Positions 7,285 through 13,169 of a DNA stretch of 21,851 nt are shown here, piece after piece. This stretch comes from UBA11524 sp964542315 (GTDB lineage: Bacteria; Bacillota; Clostridia; Christensenellales; Aristaeellaceae): the NCBI GenBank assembly GCA_964542315.1, contig CAZIUA010000043.1, forward strand, positions 1 through 21,851, in the 5' to 3' direction. Numbering within the stretch: the first letter of the stretch is position 1; each line of letters begins with the position of its first letter. Below the pieces are notes generated by a model. It did no database searches. It was not told the origin of the DNA and saw only the letters and a list, made by a program, of their open reading frames with translations. The position numbers and the translations under genes were made by a program.

Positions 7285-7626
7285 TTACTCTCGGAGGCTC
7301 ATTGCCAGCATGAGCTCCGCTTCCGTAACTTCCTGCAGTGTTAGCCGCCTGACCACTGCGAGCGTATATCTCCAAGACGGCCTCGGTGCATATGCAGTCT
7401 CCACCAGCGCGTAATGATAATACAGATATGGCGTGCCGCCTTCTAGACTGCGGCGAAGGCTCGCCTCGCAGATTGCGCTCATAGGCTGTCCTATCGCCTG
7501 CTGATACAGCTCTTTCAGGTCGGCCACTTGCACATTTAGCTCTGCTTCCCTCGCGCGCGCGCACGCGATACTAGTACTACTACTGCTGGTCGTTGTTGTT
7601 GTTCTCTTGTTGTTCTCGTTCTCCAT
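7285..7626 (-). CDS. Small DnaD-like domain protein (possible replication accessory)
   Basis: The 113-residue product starts at an ATG preceded by AAGGAG at eight bases. Residues 1-20 are low complexity, with five Thr followed by a Ser/Thr stretch. Residues about 37-95 resemble the C-terminal DnaD/DnaB_2 domain: LYQQAIGQPMS, a hydrophobic helix, then PRPSWRYTLAVVRRL in the place of the family's conserved Ser-Trp-x-Tyr-x-x-x-Ile-Leu helix. DnaD-type proteins help load replicative helicase in Firmicutes and are common in phage and plasmid replication modules. It is divergent from the integrase with only 31 bases between the start codons. The N-terminal dimerising winged helix of full DnaD is absent. 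The match is by eye and moderate. Confidence 0.5.
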   Translation of the reverse strand: MENENNKRTTTTTSSSSTSIACARAREAELNVQVADLKELYQQAIGQPMSAICEASLRRSLEGGTPYLYYHYALVETAYAPRPSWRYTLAVVRRLTLQEVTEAELMLAMSLRE

Positions 7627-7657
7627 GTGTAATTCTCCTTTTCAGGAGGCGATGCGA

Positions 7658-8500
7658 ATGACGCTTGGAGAGTGGCTTGAAACTTGGTATGATCTCTATG
7701 TGCTACCCTCAAACCTTGCCACGAACACGAAAAAATGCTATAATAGGGCTATCAGAGCTGTGCCGCCTGACCTAACCTCTCTCACCTTCGAGCAGCTGAC
7801 ACCCTTCGCTCTGCGGCGTTGGCTGATCGATGTCGCTAGAGAGCACCCTAGAGCGGCTCAACTTGATCGCGTGATGTTGCATCGCGCGCTGACCCTTGCT
7901 CAGAAGGCCAATTTGTGCCCTGCTAGCCTTTGCGACCCTGATTTGGTGCCTATGATACCACATAAGGCCAGAAAGGCTCCTGTGCTCAATTTGAGCCAGC
8001 TGTTGGCATATATGAGCGCCGCAGCCAAGTATGACGCTTCTCCCGTCTTACTCTTATGCTGCTGCGGCCTCCGGCGCGGAGAGGCCATGGGTGCTCGGTG
8101 GGAAGACCTCGACGCTCGCGCCGGTACTTTGGCTGTAACTGGGCAAAGGGTCGGTTCTGAGCGCGTAGCGCTCAAAACTGATGCCTCTTATCGCGTGATC
8201 GCTCTCCCCCAGTCCCTGCTTGCGCTGCTTCGGCAGCGGCGCCAGATGTCCGGTTGGATCTGTGATCTGTCCCAACAGCGTATCTACACCGCTCATCGCC
8301 GCGCGCTTTCTGATGCTCATTGCCCTGCTGTGACCCTGCACGGCCTCCGGCACTCCTTCGCCACTGCCGCCGTGATCAGCGGCGAGCCGATTAAACTTGT
8401 GCAAGGTGCGCTTGGCCATGCCCATTATAGCATTACCGCAGATCTGTATGCGGATCACCTCCCTTCTGTGTCTGCGGTTTCCGTTCGTCTTTTCGCCTGA
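7658..8500 (+). CDS. int: Tyrosine recombinase / site-specific integrase
   Basis: The 280-residue product catalyses strand exchange between attP and the tRNA-Ser attB. It has an N-terminal SAM-like core-binding region (about 1-105) and a catalytic domain with the full active-site set: Arg139 (GLRRGEA), Lys173 (LKTD), His228 and Arg231 (HGLRHSFAT), His254 (LGHA) and the nucleophile Tyr264 (DLY). The ATG at 7658 is chosen because AGGAGG at 7644-7649 is eight bases away; ATG 7652 would be too close. Its stop codon ends one base before the right attachment repeat. In the chromosome its transcript would end at the displaced host terminator 8574-8606. An unusual Leu-Leu-Leu-Cys-Cys-Cys stretch precedes the first catalytic Arg. 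Confidence 0.95.
   Translation: MTLGEWLETWYDLYVLPSNLATNTKKCYNRAIRAVPPDLTSLTFEQLTPFALRRWLIDVAREHPRAAQLDRVMLHRALTLAQKANLCPASLCDPDLVPMIPHKARKAPVLNLSQLLAYMSAAAKYDASPVLLLCCCGLRRGEAMGARWEDLDARAGTLAVTGQRVGSERVALKTDASYRVIALPQSLLALLRQRRQMSGWICDLSQQRIYTAHRRALSDAHCPAVTLHGLRHSFATAAVISGEPIKLVQGALGHAHYSITADLYADHLPSVSAVSVRLFA
7716..7744 (+). promoter_or_regulatory. Promoter-like sequence inside the integrase gene
   Basis: TTGCCA (7716-7721), 17 bases and TATAAT (7739-7744) preceded by an extended -10 TGC lie about 60-85 bases into the integrase gene on the same strand. No downstream start codon with a good ribosome binding site is evident, so it may be fortuitous or make a short RNA. Confidence 0.35.
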
Positions 8501-8501
8501 T

Positions 8502-8567
8502 GGCGCACGACTTGAAATCGTGTGAGGGCTGATACCCCTCCCAGGGTTCAAATCCCTGACTCTGCGC
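8502..8567 (+). repeat. attR: displaced 3' fragment of a tRNA-Ser
   Basis: This is the right copy of the attachment repeat. It matches 6254-6319 except T at 8513, which would make the anticodon TGA instead of GGA. No 5' half of a tRNA precedes it; the integrase stop codon does, so it is not a functional tRNA gene. Bases after 8567 diverge from those after 6319, marking the old chromosomal flank. Confidence 0.92.
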
Positions 8568-8573
8568 ACGAAA

Positions 8574-8606
8574 CTCCAATGTTGCAAATGCAGCGTTGGA
8601 GTTTTT
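8574..8606 (+). terminator. Displaced host terminator of tRNA-Ser
   Basis: A 12-bp stem CTCCAATGTTGC / GCAGCGTTGGAG (two wobble pairs, loop AAAT) is followed by TTTTT. It sits six bases past the right attachment repeat, where the terminator of the uninterrupted tRNA-Ser gene should have been, and now follows the integrase. The rest of the gap to the histidine kinase gene (8607-8790) shows no supportable gene. Confidence 0.8.
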
Positions 8607-8790
8607 CGTTTGCAATGATGTTGCAGACAGGATGGGCTTTGCTGCGGAAGCGCACATTACGCCATGCGCATTGCCGCGCCGGAACATGCCTTGCTCCCCT
8701 TTCCGCACACGCTGAACCGGCCTTGTGCGCCCCTTTACGCTGCACCGCACACACCAGGCCAGGCGGCGCTTGAACCGTACAGATCCACAC

Positions 8791-8841
8791 AAAAAAGCCC
8801 CCACGCACGACCGGCTCGGCTGTCCGGTGGTGAATGGGGGC
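8791..8841 (-). terminator. Terminator of the pgsA-kinase operon
   Basis: On the minus strand GCCCCCA (8841-8835) pairs with TGGGGGC (8803-8797), with extra CCGG pairing inside, and six T residues follow (complement of 8791-8796). It lies seven bases beyond the histidine kinase stop codon. Confidence 0.8.
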
Positions 8842-8848
8842 ATCGTAT

Positions 8849-9892
8849 TTAGTTCATGGGCAGGCGGACATCGAACCGGCAGCCGCCCTCAGGCAGGTTT
8901 TCGACGGTGATCTCACCGCCGCAGCCATCGACGATCTGCTTCACCAGCGCGAGCCCCAGGCCGTTGCCCTCCTGCTTGTGGGAGCTGTCCAGCTGGTAGA
9001 ATTTGTGGAAGATGCGCTTGCGTTCCGTCTCGGGGACGCCTGCGCCCTGATCCGCCACGGAGAACACGAAATCTTCCGCGCCGCCCTTGAGGCGGATACT
9101 CACCAGGCCGCCCTGGGGGCCGAACTTAATGGCGTTGCCGATGAGGTTGCTCCACACATGGTGCATCAGGCTTTCCGGGCCGTTCCAGGTCACTTCATCC
9201 AGATCGACGTCGAATTCGACCTCGCGTTCCTCCCATTTCGGCTCGAGCAGGAGGATCGCCTGGCGGATCTGCTCATCCACGCGGTAGGTCGCCTGCGCCG
9301 TGGGGATGGCGTGGTTGCTGACCTTCGACAGCAGGAGGATATTGCCCACCAGGGTCGACAGGCGGCGCGTGTTCAGGAGGATGCGCTCGACATACCCGCG
9401 CTGCTGGGGCGAACCGCTGCCGTCCTGCAGGAGGGTCGCATAGCCCTCGATGGCGTTGATGGGCGTCTTGAATTCATGGGACACATTCGCCACGAAATCG
9501 GTTTGAAGGGTCTCGGTGGCTTCCAGCTCCCCGACCATGAGGTTGAAGCTGTCGTAGGATTCGCGGATCTCGCGGATGGCACTGCCGGATTTCAGGCGGA
9601 TGCTGAAATCCCCTGCTGCGACCTGCTTCATGGCCTTCGAGAGCTTCAGGATCGGCCGCAGCAGGATGATATTGATGACGATGGACACCGTGATGCCGAT
9701 GATGACACTGAAAACGAGGAGCCAGAACACATCCGGCAGCTCGATGACGCGCTTGAAGATCATCTTCGACAGCCATGACAGCACGCCGGAAATGATCAGC
9801 GTGCCGAAGATCTCCGCCATGGACACGAGGATGAACAGCAAACGGATGTTAAGCAGCTTATCTTTTTTCTGCTTGACGGGCTGATTGCTCAT
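8849..9892 (-). CDS. Membrane sensor histidine kinase with short extracytoplasmic loop
   Basis: The 347-residue product autophosphorylates on His139 (ANVSHEFKTP) and should pass the phosphate to the response regulator encoded just upstream. Two membrane segments lie at about 17-42 and 56-79, with only about a dozen residues between them, so it likely senses a signal within the membrane or through a partner rather than by an external domain. A HAMP linker (about 80-132), HisKA dimerisation helix and HATPase domain follow, with N box SNLIGNAIKF (248-257), G1 DQGAG (281-285) and G2 GNGLGLAL (309-316). Its ATG overlaps the regulator's stop codon as ATGA, indicating translational coupling. The ligand is unknown. 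Confidence 0.93.
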   Translation of the reverse strand: MSNQPVKQKKDKLLNIRLLFILVSMAEIFGTLIISGVLSWLSKMIFKRVIELPDVFWLLVFSVIIGITVSIVINIILLRPILKLSKAMKQVAAGDFSIRLKSGSAIREIRESYDSFNLMVGELEATETLQTDFVANVSHEFKTPINAIEGYATLLQDGSGSPQQRGYVERILLNTRRLSTLVGNILLLSKVSNHAIPTAQATYRVDEQIRQAILLLEPKWEEREVEFDVDLDEVTWNGPESLMHHVWSNLIGNAIKFGPQGGLVSIRLKGGAEDFVFSVADQGAGVPETERKRIFHKFYQLDSSHKQEGNGLGLALVKQIVDGCGGEITVENLPEGGCRFDVRLPMN

Positions 9893-10560
9893 TGCTTGAC
9901 CACCTTGTAGCCGACGCCACGCATGGTGACGATGCGGAAGTCCTTCTCATCACGGAAGCGATCGCGCAATCGGCCGATATGCACATCCACCGTATGGCTG
10001 TCCGTGCCGCTGTCATAGCCCCAGATCTCGTCCATCAGCTGCTGACGGGTGAAGATCTTCCCCGGGAAGGACGCCATCTTGTACAGCAACATGAACTCTT
10101 TCTGCGGAAGGATGCTGCTCACGCCGTCATGGATGACGGTCATGGAGTCGCACTCCATCACCGTGCCGCCGATGGTCAGCTTGCGCTCGGTGATCATCTG
10201 TGCCCGGCGCAGCAGCGCGCCCACACGCAACACCATTTCATTGACGTTGACCGGCTTGATCATATAATCATCCGAGCCGGAGAGGAAGCCCATACGCATA
10301 TCGTCATACGCTTCCTTTGCGGTGATCATCATCACCGGGATGGTCTTGTTGATCTCGCGCAGGCTGCGGACGAGCTCATACCCGTCCATCACCGGCATCA
10401 TGATATCCGAAATGACCATGTCGTAATAGTCGTTATTGAGCGCGTCAAGCGCCTTCTGGCCATTGTCCACGCCCGTCACTTCATAGCCGTTCTTGTTCAG
10501 CACATGGGCGAACAGCTGACGCAGCTCCGCGTCGTCCTCCGCGATGAGTATCTTGAACAT
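9889..10560 (-). CDS. OmpR/PhoB-family response regulator
   Basis: The 223-residue product has a receiver domain with the acidic pocket Asp9/Asp10, phospho-acceptor Asp52 (VISDIMMP), Thr80 (MMITA) and Lys102 (YMIKPV). A C-terminal winged-helix DNA-binding domain follows, ending in the typical VTMRGVGYKV. GGAGG lies before the ATG at a normal spacing. It overlaps the kinase gene by four bases and follows a rhomboid-like gene by 30 bases, so the pair is probably expressed with that gene and pgsA, hinting at a role in envelope or lipid homeostasis. Target genes are unknown. Confidence 0.95.
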   Translation of the reverse strand: MFKILIAEDDAELRQLFAHVLNKNGYEVTGVDNGQKALDALNNDYYDMVISDIMMPVMDGYELVRSLREINKTIPVMMITAKEAYDDMRMGFLSGSDDYMIKPVNVNEMVLRVGALLRRAQMITERKLTIGGTVMECDSMTVIHDGVSSILPQKEFMLLYKMASFPGKIFTRQQLMDEIWGYDSGTDSHTVDVHIGRLRDRFRDEKDFRIVTMRGVGYKVVKQ

Positions 10561-10590
10561 GTTTCCTCCTTCGTTGACAAGGGCGAACGC

Positions 10591-11253
10591 TTATCGGCGC
10601 ACATTCCGCCAGGTCTTTTTCCATTCGTAGCGGCGTTTGGCTGCCTTCATCGCGCTGATGAAGCGGTCATAGAAGAACAGCACCACATTCGCCAGGGACA
10701 GCACGATCGCCAGGCGCGTCCCCCACGTGCCGGTGATCATCCCCGGCAGGAGCAGCACCACGTCCACCAGCGCCAGCCACTTCATCCGGATGGGCAGGAT
10801 GCCGTAGATGTTGATCTGCATCTCCGGATACAGGATCGCCACCGCCAGGAACAGCGACAGGTTCAGGTAATAGCTGGTCGCATAGCCCGAGATGAAGCCA
10901 GCGACGATATTGCACAGCACGCCCGTAAAATAGAACGCGTTGAAGCGCAGGCGTCCCCAATGGCTTTGCAGCATGTTACCCAGGAAATTGTAGAACAGCA
11001 GCTGGATGAGGATGAAGATGATGCTCGAATCCGGCGGCGTGATCACGAAGGTCACCAGGCGCCAGATCTGTCCGCGGAGGATCATCTGCCGGCTGAACAC
11101 CAGATAATCCGACAGGTAAATGCCCAGCGACGGCGCCAGCAGCAGGTCGCACACATACACGCCGCCCATGAGCAGCACGATCCAGGTCATCAGGTTGTTG
11201 ATGCCGCCCATGCGGCCCAGGCTGCGCTCCAGCCTATCCAGCAGTTTTTTCAT
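10591..11253 (-). CDS. Rhomboid/derlin-like membrane protein without obvious catalytic residues
   Basis: The 220-residue product has about six hydrophobic segments and a rhomboid-like middle: RGQIWRLVTFVITP (about 61-74), then a loop and FYNFLGNMLQSHWG. The usual GxSG catalytic serine motif is not clear (GFISG is the nearest) and no histidine is present in the later membrane segments. It therefore looks like a pseudoprotease of the rhomboid/derlin superfamily, which typically bind membrane proteins. The ATG at 11253 follows GGGAGGT by eight bases; the TTG one codon earlier is less likely. It lies between pgsA (24-base gap) and the two-component pair, and its basic tail is probably cytoplasmic. 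Function is not established. Confidence 0.6.
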   Translation of the reverse strand: MKKLLDRLERSLGRMGGINNLMTWIVLLMGGVYVCDLLLAPSLGIYLSDYLVFSRQMILRGQIWRLVTFVITPPDSSIIFILIQLLFYNFLGNMLQSHWGRLRFNAFYFTGVLCNIVAGFISGYATSYYLNLSLFLAVAILYPEMQINIYGILPIRMKWLALVDVVLLLPGMITGTWGTRLAIVLSLANVVLFFYDRFISAMKAAKRRYEWKKTWRNVRR

Positions 11254-11277
11254 CAAAACGCACCTCCCGGGCGCGGA

Positions 11278-11838
11278 TCATTCTGCGCCCTTTTGTGCAT
11301 CGCGGATCATGCGGATATTCCGCTGCGCATACAGCACCAGCGACACCGCCATCATCGCAATGCAGCCTCCGTTGAGAGTGTTCGACAGCCAGGCCGGGAT
11401 CTCCTGCCAGATAACGTGCAGGATCATCATGCCATAGAGCATCAGCGTGGTCAGCTTGCCATGCCATTCCGCCCCGGGGACGATGCCCGTCCGGCGGATG
11501 ACCAGCAGACCCGACACCGCCGCGAACAGCTCCTTCGCCGTCAGCAGCACAAAGGGCGCGATCATCATCGGGTAATGCGCGATCAGGCAGAGCAGCATCG
11601 CCGCCTGGGTCAGCTTATCCGCCACGGGGTCAAGGGCCTTGCCGATATCGGACACCTGGTTGAAGTGGCGCGCGATATAGCCATCCACCACGTCCGTCAG
11701 GCCGGAGAGCAGCAGCACCGCCGCCGTCCATTCCTCATGCCCGTTCAGGTACAGGACGATGAACACGGGGATCATCAGCAGGCGCAGGAGCGAGAGCAGG
11801 TTGGGGATGGTCAGGATCTTCGTTTTATCAGCCTTCAT
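11278..11838 (-). CDS. pgsA: CDP-alcohol phosphatidyltransferase, probably PgsA
   Basis: Enzymes of this family transfer a phosphatidyl group from CDP-diacylglycerol to an alcohol; PgsA makes phosphatidylglycerol phosphate, the first step to phosphatidylglycerol and cardiolipin. The full signature D-x2-DG-x2-AR-x8-G-x3-D-x3-D is visible with Asp49, Asp52, Gly53, Ala56, Arg57, Gly66, Asp70 and Asp74. The 186-residue length and about five to six membrane segments fit. The ATG at 11838 is chosen because GGAGG lies eight bases before it; the ATG at 11853 lies upstream of that site. It is the first gene of the operon with the rhomboid-like protein and two-component system. The acceptor alcohol is inferred, not proved. 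Confidence 0.85.
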   Translation of the reverse strand: MKADKTKILTIPNLLSLLRLLMIPVFIVLYLNGHEEWTAAVLLLSGLTDVVDGYIARHFNQVSDIGKALDPVADKLTQAAMLLCLIAHYPMMIAPFVLLTAKELFAAVSGLLVIRRTGIVPGAEWHGKLTTLMLYGMMILHVIWQEIPAWLSNTLNGGCIAMMAVSLVLYAQRNIRMIRDAQKGAE

Positions 11839-11886
11839 TGGTTTGGCCTCCATCTGTATTATTCCACGATACAGTATACCCCGGAA

Positions 11887-11915
11887 ATACTAACTTTTCA
11901 TCAACTGAACATCAA
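11887..11915 (-). promoter_or_regulatory. Candidate promoter of the pgsA operon
   Basis: TTGATG (11915-11910), 17 bases and TAGTAT (11892-11887) on the minus strand form a plausible promoter about 50-80 bases before pgsA. A second TATACT closer to the gene lacks a well-spaced -35 box. Confidence 0.5.
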
Positions 11916-11947
11916 CTTTTGTTTATCTTTTGCATGTATTTTGATTT

Positions 11948-11976
11948 AAAAAGCCACCTGAAGGCGATCAGGTGGC
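11948..11976 (-). terminator. Intrinsic terminator of corA
   Basis: A 9-bp perfect stem GCCACCTGA / TCAGGTGGC (11953-11961 and 11968-11976) is followed on the minus strand by TTTTT. It lies six bases after the corA stop and just upstream of the pgsA promoter region. Confidence 0.88.
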
Positions 11977-11982
11977 AATGCG

Positions 11983-12924
11983 TCATTTCAGCATGTTTTT
12001 CCGGTTCATATAGAGGGTCGTCGCCACCACCGCGATGACGGAGATCGCCACCAGCGCCCAGAAGCCCCAGCTCGTCCCCTCAAACGGCACGGGTACATTC
12101 ATTCCCCACATGGAGGCGATGATGGTCGGGATGGACAGGAGCACCGTCAGCGAGGTCAGCATCTTCATGGTGATGTTCAGGTTGTTGCTGATGACCGACG
12201 CGAAGGCGTCCGTGGTGTTGGACATGATGTCCCGGTAGATCGAACACATCTCGATGGCCTGCTTGTTCTCGATGATGACGTCCTCCAGCAGGTCGGTGTC
12301 CTCCGGGTAGCGCTTGAGCACGTCCTGGCGCATGAGGCGCTCCAGCACCAGCGCGTTGCCCTTGAGGGAGGTGTTGAAGTAGACCAGGGACTTCTCCAGC
12401 TTCATCATCTGCAGCAGTTCCTGATTGCGGCTAGCCTTTTCCAGCTTTTCCTGCACCAGCAGGCTGGACTTGTCGATCTGCTTCAGATACGCCAGGAAGC
12501 GGCCGGCATTACGCAAAAGCAGCTGGAGGATGAAGCGCGCGCGCTTATACGTCCAGAAATTGCGGATGCGCTCCTCGGTGAAATCGCTGATGATGGGCGT
12601 ATCGCGAGTGCAGACGGTGATGATGACCTCATCGCACAGGACGATGCCCAGCGGGATGGTCGAATAGACATAGCCGCTGCCCTCGGTATCCACATAGGGG
12701 ATGTCAACGAGGATGAGCGTCTGCTGCTTATCGGGGTCATAATCGATACGGGCGGATTCCTCCTCGTCCAGTGCGGCGGGAAGGAAGGTCGGATCCAGGT
12801 GGAAGCGCGTCGTCAGGCCCTCGATCTCCTCCCGCGTGGGATTGAGCAGGTGGATCCAGGAGCCCTTTTCGAGGGTGGTGCATTCCGTCAGATGATCCTC
12901 AACAGTCTTGAATATTCTCTTCAT
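11983..12924 (-). CDS. corA: CorA-family divalent cation transporter
   Basis: CorA proteins form pentameric channels for Mg2+ (in some cases Co2+, Ni2+ or Zn2+ export). The 313-residue product has a long soluble acidic/helical N-terminal domain and two membrane helices at the C-terminus, with the signature GMN (274-276, in the form WGMNVP) at the end of the first. A basic tail RKNMLK follows. The ATG at 12924 is preceded by AAAGGA at 11 bases; a GTG at 12969 would add 15 residues without a ribosome binding site and is not used. Its leader of about 175 bases contains a small open reading frame and a hairpin that covers part of the ribosome binding site. It is monocistronic. Confidence 0.9.
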   Translation of the reverse strand: MKRIFKTVEDHLTECTTLEKGSWIHLLNPTREEIEGLTTRFHLDPTFLPAALDEEESARIDYDPDKQQTLILVDIPYVDTEGSGYVYSTIPLGIVLCDEVIITVCTRDTPIISDFTEERIRNFWTYKRARFILQLLLRNAGRFLAYLKQIDKSSLLVQEKLEKASRNQELLQMMKLEKSLVYFNTSLKGNALVLERLMRQDVLKRYPEDTDLLEDVIIENKQAIEMCSIYRDIMSNTTDAFASVISNNLNITMKMLTSLTVLLSIPTIIASMWGMNVPVPFEGTSWGFWALVAISVIAVVATTLYMNRKNMLK

Positions 12925-12933
12925 GGCTAACAA

Positions 12934-12952
12934 CGTCCTTTCTATTTGGACG
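12934..12952 (-). promoter_or_regulatory. Hairpin that can mask the corA ribosome binding site
   Basis: On the minus strand CGTCC (12952-12948) can pair with GGACG (12938-12934), placing the GGA of the corA AAAGGA site in a 5-bp stem with a nine-base loop. The upstream arm consists of the last sense codons of the small leader ORF, whose stop codon lies in the loop, so a ribosome ending there would open the stem. Confidence 0.4.
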
Positions 12953-13025
12953 GCAGCACATCTCCGCACATGAACGCCGGGGCGACGGCCGTCAGATCAT
13001 GGCAACTAAAAGGGTCAGCATCCAT
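12942..13025 (-). CDS. Putative 27-residue leader peptide upstream of corA
   Basis: Within the corA leader an ATG at 13025 is preceded by AAAGGAG (13043-13037, 11-base spacing) and opens a frame of 27 codons ending in TAG 17 bases before corA. The peptide begins MDADPF and contains further acidic and proline residues. Enterobacterial MgtL, a leader peptide that controls a Mg2+ transporter, begins similarly with alternating acidic residues and proline, which destabilise ribosomes at low Mg2+. A still smaller frame of 16 codons (13076-13026) ends directly before this ATG but has no clear ribosome binding site. The product is not a known family, and coding status is inferred from position, ribosome binding site and context. 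Confidence 0.4.
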   Translation of the reverse strand: MDADPFSCHDLTAVAPAFMCGDVLPSK

Positions 13026-13106
13026 TCAGCCTGTCGCTCCTTTCTTTGCAGACCGCATCCATGCGGCGCTTTTCATTCGTATTCCGCACCATTGGCGGAT
13101 TTGTTT

Positions 13107-13135
13107 ATCTTAATCCCGTTCGGCGCACTTGTCAA
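13107..13135 (-). promoter_or_regulatory. Promoter of the corA transcript
   Basis: TTGACA (13135-13130), 17 bases and TAAGAT (13112-13107) on the minus strand. Transcription from about 13100 would give a leader of about 175 bases that includes the small ORF and several short hairpins. 13026-13106 has no other supportable gene. Confidence 0.75.
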
Positions 13136-13169
13136 CCATCCACGGGAAAAAAGATGCGATTTTTTCTGC

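Larger units (their letters stand above)
6254..8567. mobile_element. Minimal integrative element in tRNA-Ser (about 2.2 kb)
   Basis: The element is bounded by the 66-bp direct repeats at 6254-6319 and 8502-8567. It contains an intact tyrosine integrase ending one base before the right repeat, an excisionase-like gene near the left end, a short DnaD-like gene and a non-coding structured region. No relaxase, capsid, toxin, resistance or other cargo gene is visible. All three genes have good ribosome binding sites and no internal stops, so it does not look like a decayed prophage. It brings its own tRNA terminator at the left end, while the host's original terminator has been displaced to 8574-8606. 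How it spreads (helper phage, conjugative helper or natural transformation) cannot be read from the sequence. Confidence 0.88.

Noticed and set aside
6761..7564. 267-codon minus-strand frame across the element's non-coding region
   Set aside because: It overlaps the better supported DnaD-like gene out of frame, is very rich in Arg, Ala, Pro and Gly as expected from GC-rich non-coding DNA, and has no domain.
8502..8567. Second tRNA-Ser gene (UGA anticodon) at the right repeat
   Set aside because: The acceptor 5' strand and most of the D-arm are missing; the preceding bases are the end of the integrase gene.
12925..12969. N-terminal extension of CorA from a GTG at 12969
   Set aside because: It has no ribosome binding site at that position, and the ATG at 12924 has one and starts the conserved region.
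12925..13106. Known Mg2+ riboswitch (M-box) or other catalogued riboswitch before corA
   Set aside because: The three-way M-box core could not be recognised; only short local hairpins and a small ORF are seen. A covariance-model search would be decisive.
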